The notes beneath the pieces are model-generated. The model was not told the origin of the DNA. It ran no database searches and saw only the letters and a list, made by a program, of their open reading frames with translations. The translations under genes were made by a program, and so were the position numbers. Shown here piece by piece: positions 11,460-23,880 of a stretch of DNA of 64,000 bases. This DNA comes from Fragum whitleyi. Taxonomy: Eukaryota > Mollusca > Bivalvia > Cardiida > Cardiidae. The DNA is taken from contig OX411543.1 in NCBI GenBank assembly GCA_948146395.1, forward strand, positions 25,870,026 through 25,934,025, in the 5' to 3' direction. Within the stretch, counting starts at the first letter, position 1; each line of letters begins with the position of its first letter.

Positions 11460-13280
11460 TTTAATGTTTCTTAGACCTCTTAAGTTGTTTCGACAAACCG
11501 TATATTTTTATGCCCAAAGGGACGTTATGTTATGGCTCTGGTCATCCGTCATTCCGTTCATTAGCATTTTTTGTGTGTGCAATTTGTCCTAAACTATCAG
11601 TCAGAATGACCTGTAACTTGCCACAATTACTCCTTATTATGTCTAGTTGTGCATAAAACCCTTTTTAATTCAAACCGATCCAGTCATTCTTGAGTTTTTC
11701 TGAATCATCTGCCCTTGAAGTGATCGTGAAGTCATCATATTTCTTGTTGGCACAATTTCTCGATCAGTTTGAACGACAAAAAAAAACTAAAACTCACCAC
11801 AACAACTCTACATAATGTCTAGTTAAACACAAGAGCTTTTTTTCAGACCAAAATTTTCCTGAATTATCTACCCTCGATTTAACAATATAGCTTGAAATTA
11901 TCACTTTTTTGTGTGCGTAAAAATCTGTGGACCGAACTCCAACAATTCTGACGAGAAATCCTTTTTTCAGATGATAAATATCTGACTATTGAAAAAATCT
12001 TAAGCTAGCATTCAAGCTTAGGTTATTAGCAAGACAAGGTTACTTATAAGCCCAATCGGGTTAATATGCGCCGCTCTGTGAAGCTCTTATTGTTCTTGTT
12101 GATGTTATTGGTTTAGTAAAGTTATAAATTTATTGGTAAGAAACGCCTATATATGTGTTTCAAACCCAAAAGCAATTTTTCATTGATAAGAAATTTAATA
12201 AAATTGCAAAAATGGGTAAAGGCGTTTTTCAAAAACAAAGTTCTGACGTAGAAGTCAAGACTCCCTTTTCCAAAAAAAAAGTTGTTTTTATTTGGGTAAG
12301 ATATTGATTAATAAGCTGCGTTACGTTTTTAAAGATATGGTACATTGAACTAAAAATATCTTATTCTGAATACTGCTCTATTTGAATGTACAAGTAAAAG
12401 TGAGTCATCAAAATTCAAATATCTCTACACAACACTGTAACACAAACAAAGAATAACAGCAGAATGATAATCCGGTAGGCTTGGTCAAGGTAGGCCCAAT
12501 TAGACAGCTGTACGATAAGGCAACGGTACCGCACAACGTCACTGACGTTATCAGTCTTTGATTATCAAATCTTTGACAAAGCTATAGATAAGGGCGTTAT
12601 AGACAATCAGCGAACTATTTTTCATGGTTAAGTGACTTGATGATTTGATATCTAGTCTATATTGTCAACACTATTCTTGTCTCAAAAAAGGGTTGCAAAA
12701 TCTTAATCTTTAAAGCTGGATAAATCCTATGCAAATCTTTCAATACTCCAAAACATCTCTTGCATGAGATAAACTGCAATGAATTTTCCCTTGATACGAA
12801 GTAAGATTTGGAAAGTGCCTTTTGTAAATAATTACCCTTTCTATATGACTAAGGCGATTTAATTTTCGTCAGTATACAATTACATTACACATGCACGGAA
12901 ACGACGTTTTGCTAGCGTTTTGTCCCTAGGGCAATGAATGGATAGTAACGTAATGATTTACGCTTTTGCTCCGAAAATGAACCAACGGGGAATGACGACG
13001 AAAAATAGCTTGTCCCTTTTTTTATATTGTTAGACTAAATCATATAGTTTTTTTTCAAGCCTTATGCAAATTAGAATATATAAAACGGTCGTACTTACTT
13101 CCTGAGTTTCAACCAAATAAGCCCATTCTTGATGTTGTAAGCCTAAAACCATCCACGCCATCCACGAAGTTTAAGATCTAAATAATAGAGATTTTCCATT
13201 CCTCAAATCTAGTTATCGATTTTGTTTAGATAAGCTACAACTAGAATAAACCATAGCTTACTAAAGTTATTATTATTAAT
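11460..13280. other. No gene recognised
   Basis: AT-rich sequence with only short frames. No TE protein match and no obvious terminal repeats were seen. Confidence 0.55.
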
Positions 13281-13284
13281 TTTT

Positions 13285-13998
13285 AACTCAACTCAGCACG
13301 AAGTGCTCAAGGTAAGCTTTTGTGGTCGCATGATGTCCGTCGTCCGTCGTCCTTCGTGTGTCGTCCGTCGTTAACATTTACCTTGTAGACACTCTAGAAG
13401 CCACATTTCTGGCCAGATCAACCTGAAATTTGGGCAGAATGGTGGTCTTGATAAAAATCTCGGACGAGTTCGAAAATGGGTCAAGTGGGGTAAAAAATGA
13501 GGTCACGGTGTCAAATTTTGGAAAAACCTTGTAGACACTCTAGAAGCAATATTTTTTGCTCAATCAACCTGAAAATTTGTCAGAACGATTATATTGATAA
13601 AATCTCGGACGAGTTTGAAATTGGGTTAAGTGGGGTCAAAAATGAGGTCAAATATTGGAAAATACGTGTGGACACTCTTGAATCCAATTTTTTTACACAA
13701 TCATCCTGTTAATTGGTCAGAACGATTGGCTTGATGAAATCTAGGTCAAGTTCAAATTTGGGTCAAGTGGGGTCAAAAATGAGGTCACGTTGTCAAATCT
13801 TAGAAAAACCTTGTAGACACTCTAGAGGCCACAATTTTTGCCCAGTCATCATGCTAATGAGTCAGTTTGATATTCTTTATTAAATCTCAGTCTGGTTTGA
13901 ATTTGGGTCAAGTGTGGTTTAAAACTAGGTTAAGAGGTCAGATCTTAAGACCATTAACTCAGGTGAGCGATTTAGGGCCACTATGGCCCTCTTGTTTT
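13285..13998 (+). repeat. Element with four ~140-bp minisatellite units
   Basis: Units begin CCTTGTAGACACTCTAGAAG at about 13380, 13527, 13664 and 13808 (spacing about 147, 137 and 144 bp). They share TGGGTCAAGTGGGGTCAAA and ATGAGGTCA. Before them come the hairpin AGCACGAAGTGCT and a GTCCGTC-rich stretch (13330-13372). After them comes CAGGTGAGCGATTTAGGGCC with the hairpin AGGGCCACTATGGCCCT and CTTGTTTTT. I recognise this head-minisatellite-tail layout as a common molluscan repeat. A Helitron-like origin is possible but unproven, as the 3' end is not a clean CTRR. Confidence 0.75.
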
Positions 13999-13999
13999 T

Positions 14000-16195
14000 G
14001 CAAAAATGACTAATCCTGCCACAGAGTAATCCCTTCCCTTCTGTTTAACCATCTAAGGGCTGTTATCATCTAAGCACATTTGACATTAATTCCTTATCAT
14101 TTCCTGGTTACAGGTTACCTTCTACAAGTTTATTATTAGTAAAAAGCTATCTAAAAGCGTATGGTCGAGACTTATATCAGACTGTGCATCCACACAGTCT
14201 CATCTGAGTCTAAAAAATGTATACAAATTATATTGATGGAAATGTCGCTCATTTGTATAAATGTAACTATAAACAAGGAAAAACGTATTACAACATCTAA
14301 GATATAAAAGTTCTTTAATCTAAGCCTAATATGTACCGCATTGAATATTTATAGGACATTATATAGCTTGTCGAAGACGTGAGCCGTTACATGCATTCAA
14401 ATTCCGGCACTGATGTGATACGTGCTGTAAGAATAATGCAGGCTTTGATTTACAACGTCTGATTTAGGGAATAGCAAGAAAAGTGAATGCCGTTTTTGCA
14501 GATTCCTATGGAAGTACAAGATATTGACTGATTCTGTATAATACTTACTTTTTTTATAAGAGATATTGAACAGACTAAAATATCACCTAGCATTTTCAAT
14601 GTAGCCATGGTTAACCGTGTAAGAACATTTAATTGAAAAATATTTTTTTCACAACTGCCATTTTTTGAATATTATTTTTTTTCATAAGTCCGGTTTTCAC
14701 ACTGATCACAGAGTGAATGCTTACCCCACCCGATGTCCAACCATGCAACGTGAGTGGGCTACGAAATAACTATCGACAAATTGCAATTTTTTTGATACCG
14801 ATTAATGTGGGGGTATTACAGTAGAGCTTACTCACGAAGGAGTAGTTTTATTCATAATGGAATTGCAATTTGTATTCCTGTGAAGTTTTTTCGATATTGC
14901 CAGCGTATCTGTTCAACAACGGTCTCGAATCGCATCATTATTTCATCCCATACAAGTGGTTATATGAATGTTCTACCAAAAGTAGCAAAGAAAGATTTGA
15001 ATTTTCATATAGTTCTTAAAATATTTCAACTTATATTTTATGGGCGTCTCTTTTGGCGTTCAGTATTTTTTCTTGTGTCTTTAATCGCCAAGTTACTTAA
15101 GTACACCCGGGGTAACCCGTTGCAGGAAACTCGGGGGATACCAGAATTTAGAGGTAAACAAAGAAAGACAAATGCAACACAGGTCTCTAATTGTCACTTT
15201 ATATCATTGAAAAACAAAATAATCAGGATGCTGCAAAGTTTCAAACATTGAGTCAAGTAACCTAACGATATAATTATGATAGAAATGAAAGATGTCAGTT
15301 ATGTTTAAAGGAGAATATTGAAATTGATTAAGAGAATCGTGATAATTTTAATTAAAACTACACAATATGCTCAGTATCATTGACAAATCATGCATAAATT
15401 TCAAAGAATTAAACTGCATTAAAAATATACGATACATTCACAAAAGGAAAATGGTTTTTCACGGTAAAATATGTTAAATATCAATGTTTGGAGCAGATTA
15501 AAATTGGCAGTGTCAAATTTTATGATACGGGGTTCTCTGAGTCAGGATGTGGGAAGTTAAGAGTAAGGCGCTAAAATGATACTGGCGAATTTAGACGATA
15601 ATTGCACTTCAGTCATATTTGATCTCACATCTTTTAAGTTTTTCAAATTAATTTCATGGTGAAATTGACATTCATCGCAATCAAAACCATTCGAAATCTC
15701 TCACTAAACGTTCCATTATTTCATTTATTCATTCATTCCAAACATTCACTAAAATCTATTTAAAAGCGCTCCAAAATCAATAACAAAAGGACCAGAATAG
15801 CCCTAGTAAGTTCATCTGAAGTTTTGGTCCAGGGGATCTCATCCAAGTACCTCTCTGACAAAGTTTATTCACATTTGCCTAGTTGTTGAGGAGAAGATAC
15901 TATTTCAAGAAGTCAAAGTGAAATTTCCCCCATACGCTTCCTGTCACGTCGATAGTTATGGCCAAGTCAGAGTATCACAAGTTTTTTGGAAAGAATCCCA
16001 GAAGAAACATTCTGGCAATGTTTCATTTATAAAAAGTCTTAGGTTGAGGAGGTGATTATGTTCATAGTTTTAAGAAAGGTCATCCTATTCATTCTAAAAC
16101 ATCTATCATTTATGTACGGATTTTCATCAAACTTTCACACAATGTTTCTGATAATTTGGCGTCATAGATCACCGTTAAATTTTGAATGTTCTATT
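14000..16195. other. No gene recognised; one 148-aa frame
   Basis: The frame 14805-15251 (+) has no signal peptide and no recognisable domain. Its C-terminal part crosses a short dispersed repeat (15129-15185, CGGGGGATACCAGAATTTAG) that recurs inverted at 19480-19540. Confidence 0.55.
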
Positions 16196-16199
16196 TAAG

Positions 16200-16345
16200 T
16201 TATTTGACCCGTAATAGTTTCGCAACGTCCCCGAAAGTAATGAATTTAACAGTATTAGCAGAGGTTTCCTGATGATTAGGAAACCTCAGTCAACGTTGTG
16301 AAAGATCATGTGTCCCAAAATATTGCGGACCTATTTCGGTTTTTC
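16200..16345. mobile_element. MITE, AGTGGACCCGTAA family, diverged
   Basis: TGACCCGTAATAGTTTCGC at the left, the central GAGGTTTCCTGATGATTAGG/AAACCTC palindrome, and a decayed right repeat (ATTGCGGACCTATTTCGG). It is intergenic. Confidence 0.75.
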
Positions 16346-19300
16346 TACCTCAAGTCGTGACAGTTGAACACCGGTTGACATTAGACAATCTTTCCAGTAT
16401 TAAAAGTGTTTCTACCTTAGTACATGTATATTTTGTAATACCGTACAATCTTTCATGATCGCCAGAATCAAAACTTTAATAGCAACGTTAATTACAGAAA
16501 ATATTTAATCATATTGAAGACTAATCCATTGTAGTTCAAAAGACGCAAGATCTATTTTTCTTTTAAATCTAAAAATAAAGAGTAGTTATCCAATTTCAAA
16601 AAAATGTTTATCCTTCATTCAGAGGTATTACAGGTGTTGACTACATGGACTGGAACATGAAGCGTAATATCTATTGCTAAATGAACAATGCGAATTGTAA
16701 ATAAGGTTAGGTAGAACACCCTCCTCTATGCTTGAAGAGCAACTGCTCATTCCTTAACATTATATGGCCTATAAAGACGGTTACGGAAACGTTCAAAAGA
16801 CACAAGACACGGATTCTATTTCATAACGAACCGGAAGAGATGCTGATAAAGCGTGGTGTTGGCACAATATATTGTGAAAAACTATTAGGTAAAAGGAACA
16901 TTAACGACTGAGCTTTATCTTCAAGAAGGATAATGAAATAATGTTGATGTACAGTACGGCCTACTATGGACATAACAGACATAACAAACCAATCACGTCA
17001 TTGATGTTTTCCGATGAAGTTTCCGTGCCGTACAGGCGTCACAAGCGGCACAACTTACCTATCGGATTAAATCTTGCTAGCGTTTCCAAGATGCAATAAT
17101 TTACGAAGTGTGGGACACATTCCATTTTCATGCTTAAAAACGGTGTGCTTTTTTCCGGGATCGACCCCATTTCAAGAGGTGATTACAATAATCGTTGAGT
17201 TAACTTTGCAACAAAACCTGTCGGATTTTTTTTAAACAATCTTGTGTGAATCACTTTCATATCGAATGTTCAAGACACTTGTGTAATTTCGTTTCGAAAA
17301 AGATAATGCTTGGAAGATGCACGGGCTGCTCTGAAACCTAGAGACCCCTAATAATGTAAAGACATTGGAAATTCACGTAATCTAAATATTTTCATTTTGA
17401 CACATTTAAATAGAGTTTTGTTGAAGATAGCATACCATTTTCATGGTGTAAAATGTCTATGAGAAAAGAAATGCCAATTTTTCACTGATGCGTTTTTTTT
17501 CTTGAGGTCAGTATAGTATAACTTAAAACACAGCGCATCCTATAAATTTATGACTGTAATCCATTCTACACAAAAATAAACAATGCAATATGAAATCTTA
17601 TACAGGTATTTAGATCATGTGTAACATGCCTTCAAAATATATAAGCAGCAGGTATGCGTAAAATATAAAACGAATGGTGACTGTTACATAACGAAAGAAG
17701 GTATAAAGGGATTTTAGTAACTAAATGTAATGTCAATAGACTGAGGCGCGCGGGTTACGAAAATTTCGATATTTTTTGTCATAAAAAAGCCACCTATTTC
17801 ATTTGATTGCAGCTATTGCAAAGAAATATTACTTAATTTACCCAAAGCAAGGATCAGTTAAAAGATGATGTTGTAAGTGATAGAAATACATGTAATACAA
17901 TTATTCTTACCCAATGCACGTTTCAAGATACTTCTTTATTACATCGTCATCTAAACCTTTTCCAACCCAATCAGCAACTCAAGTTTACGAAATATTCCAG
18001 TTTCCAGTATCAATCCTCTAACCCCCCGTATCATTTATTAAGTTTACTCTTAATTCCCAATGTCCAAAAGAAATCATACATCGAGACGGTTTTCACGCAA
18101 AAACAAGTTTTACTTTCACACACCAGTGAAAGGGGACGGCGCATTATGAGAAAAAATGACAAAAATTTATGTCGGTGTATTTGAAATAGTCCAAAGTTGG
18201 ACACAACTTGACTGCAAACTGACATTACCATGCTAGAAATACGGAATTTCAACTTTTGAGATATGACACACTGTTAATTCGCTTAAGAACGACTAGAAAG
18301 GGGTCACTTACTGTGTCTTAGCTACAGAGGACAACCACCTAAAGAAGTATGAGACCGCGCAAGCTAATGCTTTAAAACATTTTGTAACGTCGATTGGCTA
18401 TTTAGACGTTATTACACCACGTACTTTTCTGAAGCGCTTCTTGTTTATTGCATGTTGATTTTACCATGCGTATTTATTTCAAATTGCCATATAAGTACTA
18501 TACCGAGAAAGACAAGATATATATCTTTTCCCAAAGGAAGCAATTTAATCATATATCAGCTTTTATCATTTTGTCATTTATTGCTCAAAAAAGGACAGCG
18601 CGCAATATAATAACGTTAGACGTTAAAAAACAATACGTTTTTGAAAAAGTATGTCCACACAAACAAATCTTAATATTTTTGACATTTTCAAATGTATCTA
18701 TACGAAGTTTTTCCATGTGATTGTACGAAAAATAATACTTCAAAAATATAAAATGATTTATGATAATCATTTTGATAATGAAAGGCTGCAGCGAAACATT
18801 TTGAAAACTAGCTATAAAATTCGCGTTATGTAGAAACTGTGCCCACACAGATTTTCACTTTTTATTTTGTTGTATATTGCGTATTAGTATTTTGGACCAC
18901 ATTATCAAAACTAGAAAAAATTAATATTTTTATTTTGAAATTTCACAAAATTCCAGCAATTATTGATAAAGATGTTGAGAACAACTATGTGAAATTTCAC
19001 GCAGATTTTTCGCTAAAATTTGACGTTTTACAACTTTTGGATTGTTAAATAAATCTCTATCAATTGTTTCTTATTTCTCTTATAAACGTCTTAATTCATA
19101 TTCTAAGTTAATGAACCTTGTCGCGCAAATACATTCTCAACATTTTTCGCGAACTATTTTACACATTTTAAGGGTCCAAAGGAAATCCACAAACACATAA
19201 TTTGTTACGTTTTACAGACGTAATTTAAGAGTTTTTGTGGCAAAGAAACTTAATTTAACGAGAATTTGATTTCCCTCAGTTCACGTAATGAATATTCTTT

Positions 19301-19480
19301 TAAAGTATGCCTTCTTGTTGTTCATTTGGTATAAAGAACATAGAAATCGGCTTACAGGTTTGGAAGAAAAGCAGATTGAACTTGCCGGAAGACGTGCGAT
19401 TTCAAATGTGAAGCATTACCGTGCGCGACGTCTTTACATCCGATCTTGCCCTTAAATTGAAAAATCAATAAGGAAATAAG
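16345..19480. other. No gene recognised
   Basis: Strongly AT-rich, short frames only. Overlapping frames near 18448-19048 look like chance openings in low-GC DNA. Confidence 0.55.
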
Positions 19481-19540
19481 GCCTGTGTTGCATCTGTTCT
19501 TTTTTTTGTTAACCTCCAAATTCTAGTATCCCCCGAGTGC
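19480..19540 (-). repeat. Short dispersed repeat, inverted copy of 15129-15185
   Basis: The reverse complement reads CGGGGGATACTAGAATTTGG and ATGCAACACAGGC, matching 15129-15185 on the + strand. It abuts the VMO-I last-exon remnant. Confidence 0.7.
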
Positions 19541-19548
19541 CTCTCTCT

Positions 19549-19656
19549 CGGGGACGGATTAACTCCGCCATCTGCGGTCTTACAACACGGTGGAGTCTTG
19601 ACAGGATGAAGGGCTGATAAAGCTCTAAATGACGCCCAGTTTTCTTCTTGCAAAGA
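19549..19656 (+). pseudogene. VMO-I last-exon remnant (frameshifted)
   Basis: The frame NSAICGLTTRWSLDRMKG, followed after a one-base shift by DKALNDAQFSSCKD and a stop, matches the C-terminus of the intact VMO-I genes (NSAICGLTTK, GDDTALNDV, CC(K/R/D) end, stop). The upstream half of the exon is missing. A short dispersed repeat (about 19480-19540) abuts it instead. It could derive from the same dead gene as the exon-1 remnant at 9.7 kb, about 10 kb upstream, but the intervening exon was not found. The shift could also be a sequencing error. Confidence 0.65.
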
Positions 19657-20430
19657 CTAGAACTAGACAATGGAATTTTTGGACGATTCTTTCAGTTTTC
19701 GTGCTTTCTGACCGGCTGATATTGATTTTTTTTTCAATGAAAGCAATTTTGATTACGCAGTTAATTTTTAAGCTTTCAAATTAAAATTGTCCCGTAAGAA
19801 ATCTGTTTTATTATTGACAAATCTCTACACTGCTTGATTCATGATATTGAATTATAAAATATGAAGAATATATTTGTTGATTTCATGGATGTATGAAACT
19901 AAAAACATATCACAGTTATGTATGAATCCGCTTTCCGTATTCATACGATCACGGTAATAAGGTTGTGAGTTTCATACCTCAATGAAATCCACAAACAAGT
20001 CTTTCCTCTCCTTCTGATGAATTAAATGTGACCCGTCTTACAAAATGAGAAATTCTTTGCATTGCAAAAAAATAGATATTGTCGGGCTGCGCAGACTGGT
20101 TAGGGGGTCTAGGGTCGAAACTAGTGGTTTTTGGAAGAGATTCGGGGTCTAGAATGATCGTTATACCCTTCGATATAATTGTTTTAGAAACACAGCCTTT
20201 AATGACCCCTGCAAGAGGCGATCTCATTGTTAGATATTTGTTTTCCGGGTGCTTGCGTTCATGGGGAAATGTTCGCGAAACGTTAGAGAAATAATTACCT
20301 TCTTTGCAATTTGGGGAATATTTTCAAACTTTCGTAGACGTCTTTGAAGCCTCAAAGAAGGGCTGATTTTTAACCGAATTTACATGAAGCAAAGTCCCTC
20401 ATAGGAACTTTCGAATTAGTATTCTGCGTA

Positions 20431-20746
20431 ATTAATGAACTGGCAGGGCGGGGCTTAGCCGTGACGTAATTTGGCGAGTTTACTTTTCAAAACTTTGGAT
20501 TCTTTATTGTTAACGTATGCAATAATTGTAATTAATCTAAAGGATTCACGTGCTTAGAGAGAGTGAACGTATTTCATGGTTTGGTTACCAAAGCTTCGTA
20601 ACTTCAGCTTGATTAAGCTGAAGTTACGAGGATTTGGTTACCAATCTACAATTTAAGGTCTCCAGTTATTTTAGGTAAAAGCTGATTTCCCTTAACCTTA
20701 AGTGCAACGACCCGTTACATAGGTCCCGCCCTGCCAGGGCATTAAT
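20431..20746. mobile_element. ~316-bp MITE with ATTAATGAACTGGCAGGGCG ends
   Basis: Left ATTAATGAACTGGCAGGGCG. The right end as reverse complement is ATTAATGCCCTGGCAGGGCG. Inside is the hairpin CGTAACTTCAGCTT/AAGCTGAAGTTACG flanked by TTTGGTTACCAA. The hairpin core is shared with the inverted arms around VMO-I B. Confidence 0.75.
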
Positions 20747-20989
20747 CATGGATAATACAAAGACGAATGCGAATCAAAATACGAAAGAAATTTTGGTGAG
20801 AAGGGACCGTATCAATAAGACAATACACCGTGCCGTAGAAAAAGTGCGTCTCTAAATAAACAAAAGGAAGAAATGTATCTACAGTCCGACCGACCAACAT
20901 TGCAAGTGACGTCATGATTTGTTTATTATTTTATTTCTATGTGAAATATATAAGGTTTAATAATAAGTAAAAACATTTGAACTTGACAA

Positions 20990-21080
20990 GTGGGAAAATA
21001 GCTCAGGTAGTAAGTGTGTTAGGCCATACGTCTTCGCCCCTCGAAAGTAAAGTGATATTTAATGTTGAGGTTCGAAACTC
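20990..21080 (+). ncRNA. tRNA-like segment (pol III A/B-box-like), left
   Basis: ATAGCTCAGGTAGTAAG resembles an A box/D arm, and GAGGTTCGAAACTC, 50-odd bases later, resembles a B box/T arm with a 3-bp stem. The acceptor and anticodon stems do not pair well, so it is not a working tRNA. Confidence 0.4.
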
Positions 21081-21394
21081 AGTCGAATATATATTTTTTG
21101 TAATGTTATTATCTTTTTTTTTTTTTTTTTTTCAGTGTAAATTCATTTTAGAAAATAATTTTAAAATTGACTCGTTTATTCGTTACATTTGTAAGAAAAC
21201 TTTACATTTTATAATATTTTTTTCTCTCTACTGGTGTGTCAGTATTTCAATATTTTTCTATTTTCAACTCATACACATGTATTCATAAATATCACAAAAA
21301 TGGAAAGCGATTTTTTTTTCAAAAGCGTTTCGTGCAAAATTGCTAATGCTTATACAATGCATCAAGTTTCGAATCTTGAATTTATGAAAAAGAA

Positions 21395-21485
21395 AAAATC
21401 CTTTCTTATGAGCGGATACGAACACACGAAGCATGTATCTAATACTAGGGTGCCTTACCGACTGCGCTAATTACGCCAGTTGATT
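21395..21485 (-). ncRNA. tRNA-like segment (pol III A/B-box-like), right
   Basis: On the minus strand GTAATTAGCGCAGTCGGTAA resembles an A box/D arm and GTGTGTTCGTATCCGC a B box/T arm. It mirrors the left segment inside the same inverted-repeat element. It is degenerate and not expected to fold as a normal tRNA. Confidence 0.4.
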
Positions 21486-21574
21486 GAATGTGGATTGATT
21501 AACAATTCAATTTTAACATTGCCTTAAAAAAGTAAAAAAAAAAGGTGACGTCACTTGCAATGTTGGGTGGTTGA

Positions 21575-23290
21575 TTTGTATAAGTCGAAATAGAAATATT
21601 GAAGTATAAAAATCATTGATTACATGTTAATCACATCTGACAACGTGTCTTTACAACTATATTAACGTTGTATTTAAATACATGCTTAAAATCTGTCTCA
21701 TTGTGAAATTGTTTTGTTATTCATATTAACGTAAGGAGTATAAATATACGTGTACTTAAATCAAGAAAAGGGCTACATCGTAGCTTTGTGTTTTCTATGC
21801 TCAGGAAGACCAAGCGTTTGCAAACTCTTGAAAATGTAACCATGCTTTGCACGCAACTATAATTCTATAGCGTTTTAATCATATAGATACGCAGAATCAG
21901 TTTTCTTCATATTGGGCCAAAATTTTAATCAAGGTGAAATTTTCTTCAAGAGTTCTCCATTTCTTACGACGCCATTGACGAGGGTGAGTCAACATTACGC
22001 GGACTTTTACTATAACTTTGAAAGTTCTCGGTGGAAATAAATCAGATTTTGTACACGTCTCAAACCATTTAATATTTGACAAATTCTAAAATCACTCGTG
22101 CATTACTTTTACGGTACCAGTATATTCTAAATGAATTTTTAGCATGAGTTATGTATCTTGTCAACAAACAAAGAGCGATTAGTATTCACAAAAAGTACAA
22201 ATGTATAGAAAATAATAGGAATTCCCAGTTAAGGCTTCTAACACGCATTTCAAATGGAGGTGCTAGTTACCACCTTGTTATTGAAACCAAAAAGCCCGAT
22301 TTGTAACTGTAATATTCCCTTTTGACAGCATGAACTACCCTTTTAAATGGAATACATATAAAAACACATTTGAAATTAGTGAATATTTAAATCACATAAA
22401 TGAAACGAGTGTATACATGTCTATATATATACTGAAATCCATATGAAAGTGTGCACTTTCACTTTTTGCATTTCTCTATATTTTTACAAAGTTGGAGGAA
22501 AATTATGGAGTAAATTTGATACCATACTTTAGGCAGTGCCTTTTCAAATTTAAAGTCAAATCAGATTTGGATAAAGTATCGCATGCTGCATACGCGCAGG
22601 CAGAACTTAAATTGTTGAGATTTCACCTCCGTACAACTATTTCTATGGTAAGAGCTATGTGTTGATATTGCCTTATAGAGTTTAAGAAGCCATTCCAAGC
22701 CATTTCCAAACAAAAGTTTTAATTTTCATGCAGACGTTATATGAACGTCAACGTTAGACATTGCTGTGTTGTTAGGCCAGTAACTTGTCGTTGAATGGTG
22801 CTATGGCGTTCTTTGACATCTCGATTTGCTTATTAAAGACCTTACAAAATGATGACCTCGATTTCTATTGGAACATGTATGCTCAATCAATTTTAATGAC
22901 GTTCTAAATCTGACAGAGTTCGATTTTATTCAACGACGTTTATTGGTAGCCAAACTACGCTGAAGCATCATGCTCAATTGTATTGAAGATGTGATTTTAT
23001 GCTTAGGAAAGCCGCAAAGATTGAATTAAATGCTTTTTCAGACCAATTATTCGTCCATCGCGTGTTGCACATGCAAAACGAATCGAATGTCTCAATTTAG
23101 CAGAAAATATTTGCTCATTGCGCGATTTTTGCTTTCAAATATCGTTTACACATACTCTTGGGGATAGTCATACGACATTTCATGACGATTGATTGCATAA
23201 TTTCAGAGATATTCAAAATAAAATTCAAAAGTGCACACTTTCTTTTGGAACTAAGTATATATTGATGTTTCTGTCATAACTACTATTTGT
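21575..23290. other. No gene recognised upstream of VMO-I A
   Basis: AT-rich with short frames. This stretch has no counterpart upstream of VMO-I B and marks the left limit of the duplicated block. Confidence 0.5.
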
Positions 23291-23727
23291 GTTTAAAAGT
23301 CAAAGAACCTTTTTGGAAGAGAAAAAAATGAATGTTTTCATGTGTATATCTTTTCTCTCTTTTTTTCTAACAGCATCCTATTGTTTATATTATCTATCAT
23401 TATCTCAAGAAAAAGGCCAAACTTAGTTATCAATAATATTATCATAAAACTATGACCCGTCAGCGAAAAATGACTTCATGGCAAAAAGAATGCATTCTAG
23501 TCTCTGCTTGCACGAATCACATGGGCTAATTGGAATCTTTGCTTTCCCGTTATAGCCATATTTTCTAAATCTTGTTATGACATTTCTGCCAAAACATCTG
23601 AACATCGCTTAAAAAATATTCTCGTATTGACCTTAACTATGCCCTATAATATTTTGTTACGGAGTTATCAAATTTCCTCCCTTTTCCATGATCAGTTACA
23701 AACTAATCTCAAACTTGCCCTGCGTTC

Positions 23728-23835
23728 AGGATGACAAAACGGCGTATACTGTTTTCAAATTACACCCCGCTTTACACACAATGCACACGCAAAGCTGGGT
23801 ATAATTTGAAAACAGTTTGCCCCAGTTGATCACCC
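23728..23835 (+). promoter_or_regulatory. Palindromic MITE in VMO-I A upstream region
   Basis: Imperfect inverted arms (AGGATGACAAAACGGCG at one end, ATCACCCT at the other, with an inner TACTGTTTTCAAATTACACC / GGTATAATTTGAAAACAGT pair) end 45 bp before the ATG. The inner arm supplies a TATA-like GGTATAATTT at about 23799. Copy B has the same element at the same place. It is a MITE by structure; a promoter role is inferred from position only. Confidence 0.5.
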
Positions 23836-23880
23836 TGGTCGAGGGCTGGAGTACATTGCACACATTGCATAACCGACGCC

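Larger units (their letters stand above)
9870..11460. mobile_element. MITE, AGTGGACCCGTAA family, split by a nested element
   Basis: The left half is 9870-9922 (GGTAGTGGACCCTTAATAG). The right half is about 11351-11460 (GTTAACCGAGGTTTCCTAATG and then TTGCCGAACTATTACAGTC). Joined, they give a typical ~160-bp member of this family. The 1.43-kb element between them is therefore a later insertion. Confidence 0.75.
20890..21572. mobile_element. ~0.68-kb inverted-repeat element with facing tRNA-like segments
   Basis: Terminal inverted repeats CCAACATTGCAAGTGACGTC and GACGTCACTTGCAATGTTGG. Inside each end is a tRNA-like segment pointing inward (20990-21080 + and 21395-21485 minus). The middle is AT-rich with a long T run. 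No transposase. Confidence 0.6.

Noticed and set aside
13285..13998. Definite Helitron
   Set aside because: The tail hairpin is suggestive, but a 5' TC and a 3' CTRR end between A and T were not established.
15129..15185. Possible VMO-I exon (protein-like LQETRGIPEF)
   Set aside because: The match is to a short DNA repeat that also lies inverted beside the last-exon remnant, not to VMO-I protein.
14805..15251. 148-aa open frame on the + strand
   Set aside because: No domain, no splice or promoter context, and its end crosses a short dispersed repeat; probably a chance frame.
18448..19048. Overlapping small frames on both strands
   Set aside because: Very AT-rich region with mutually overlapping frames and no family resemblance.
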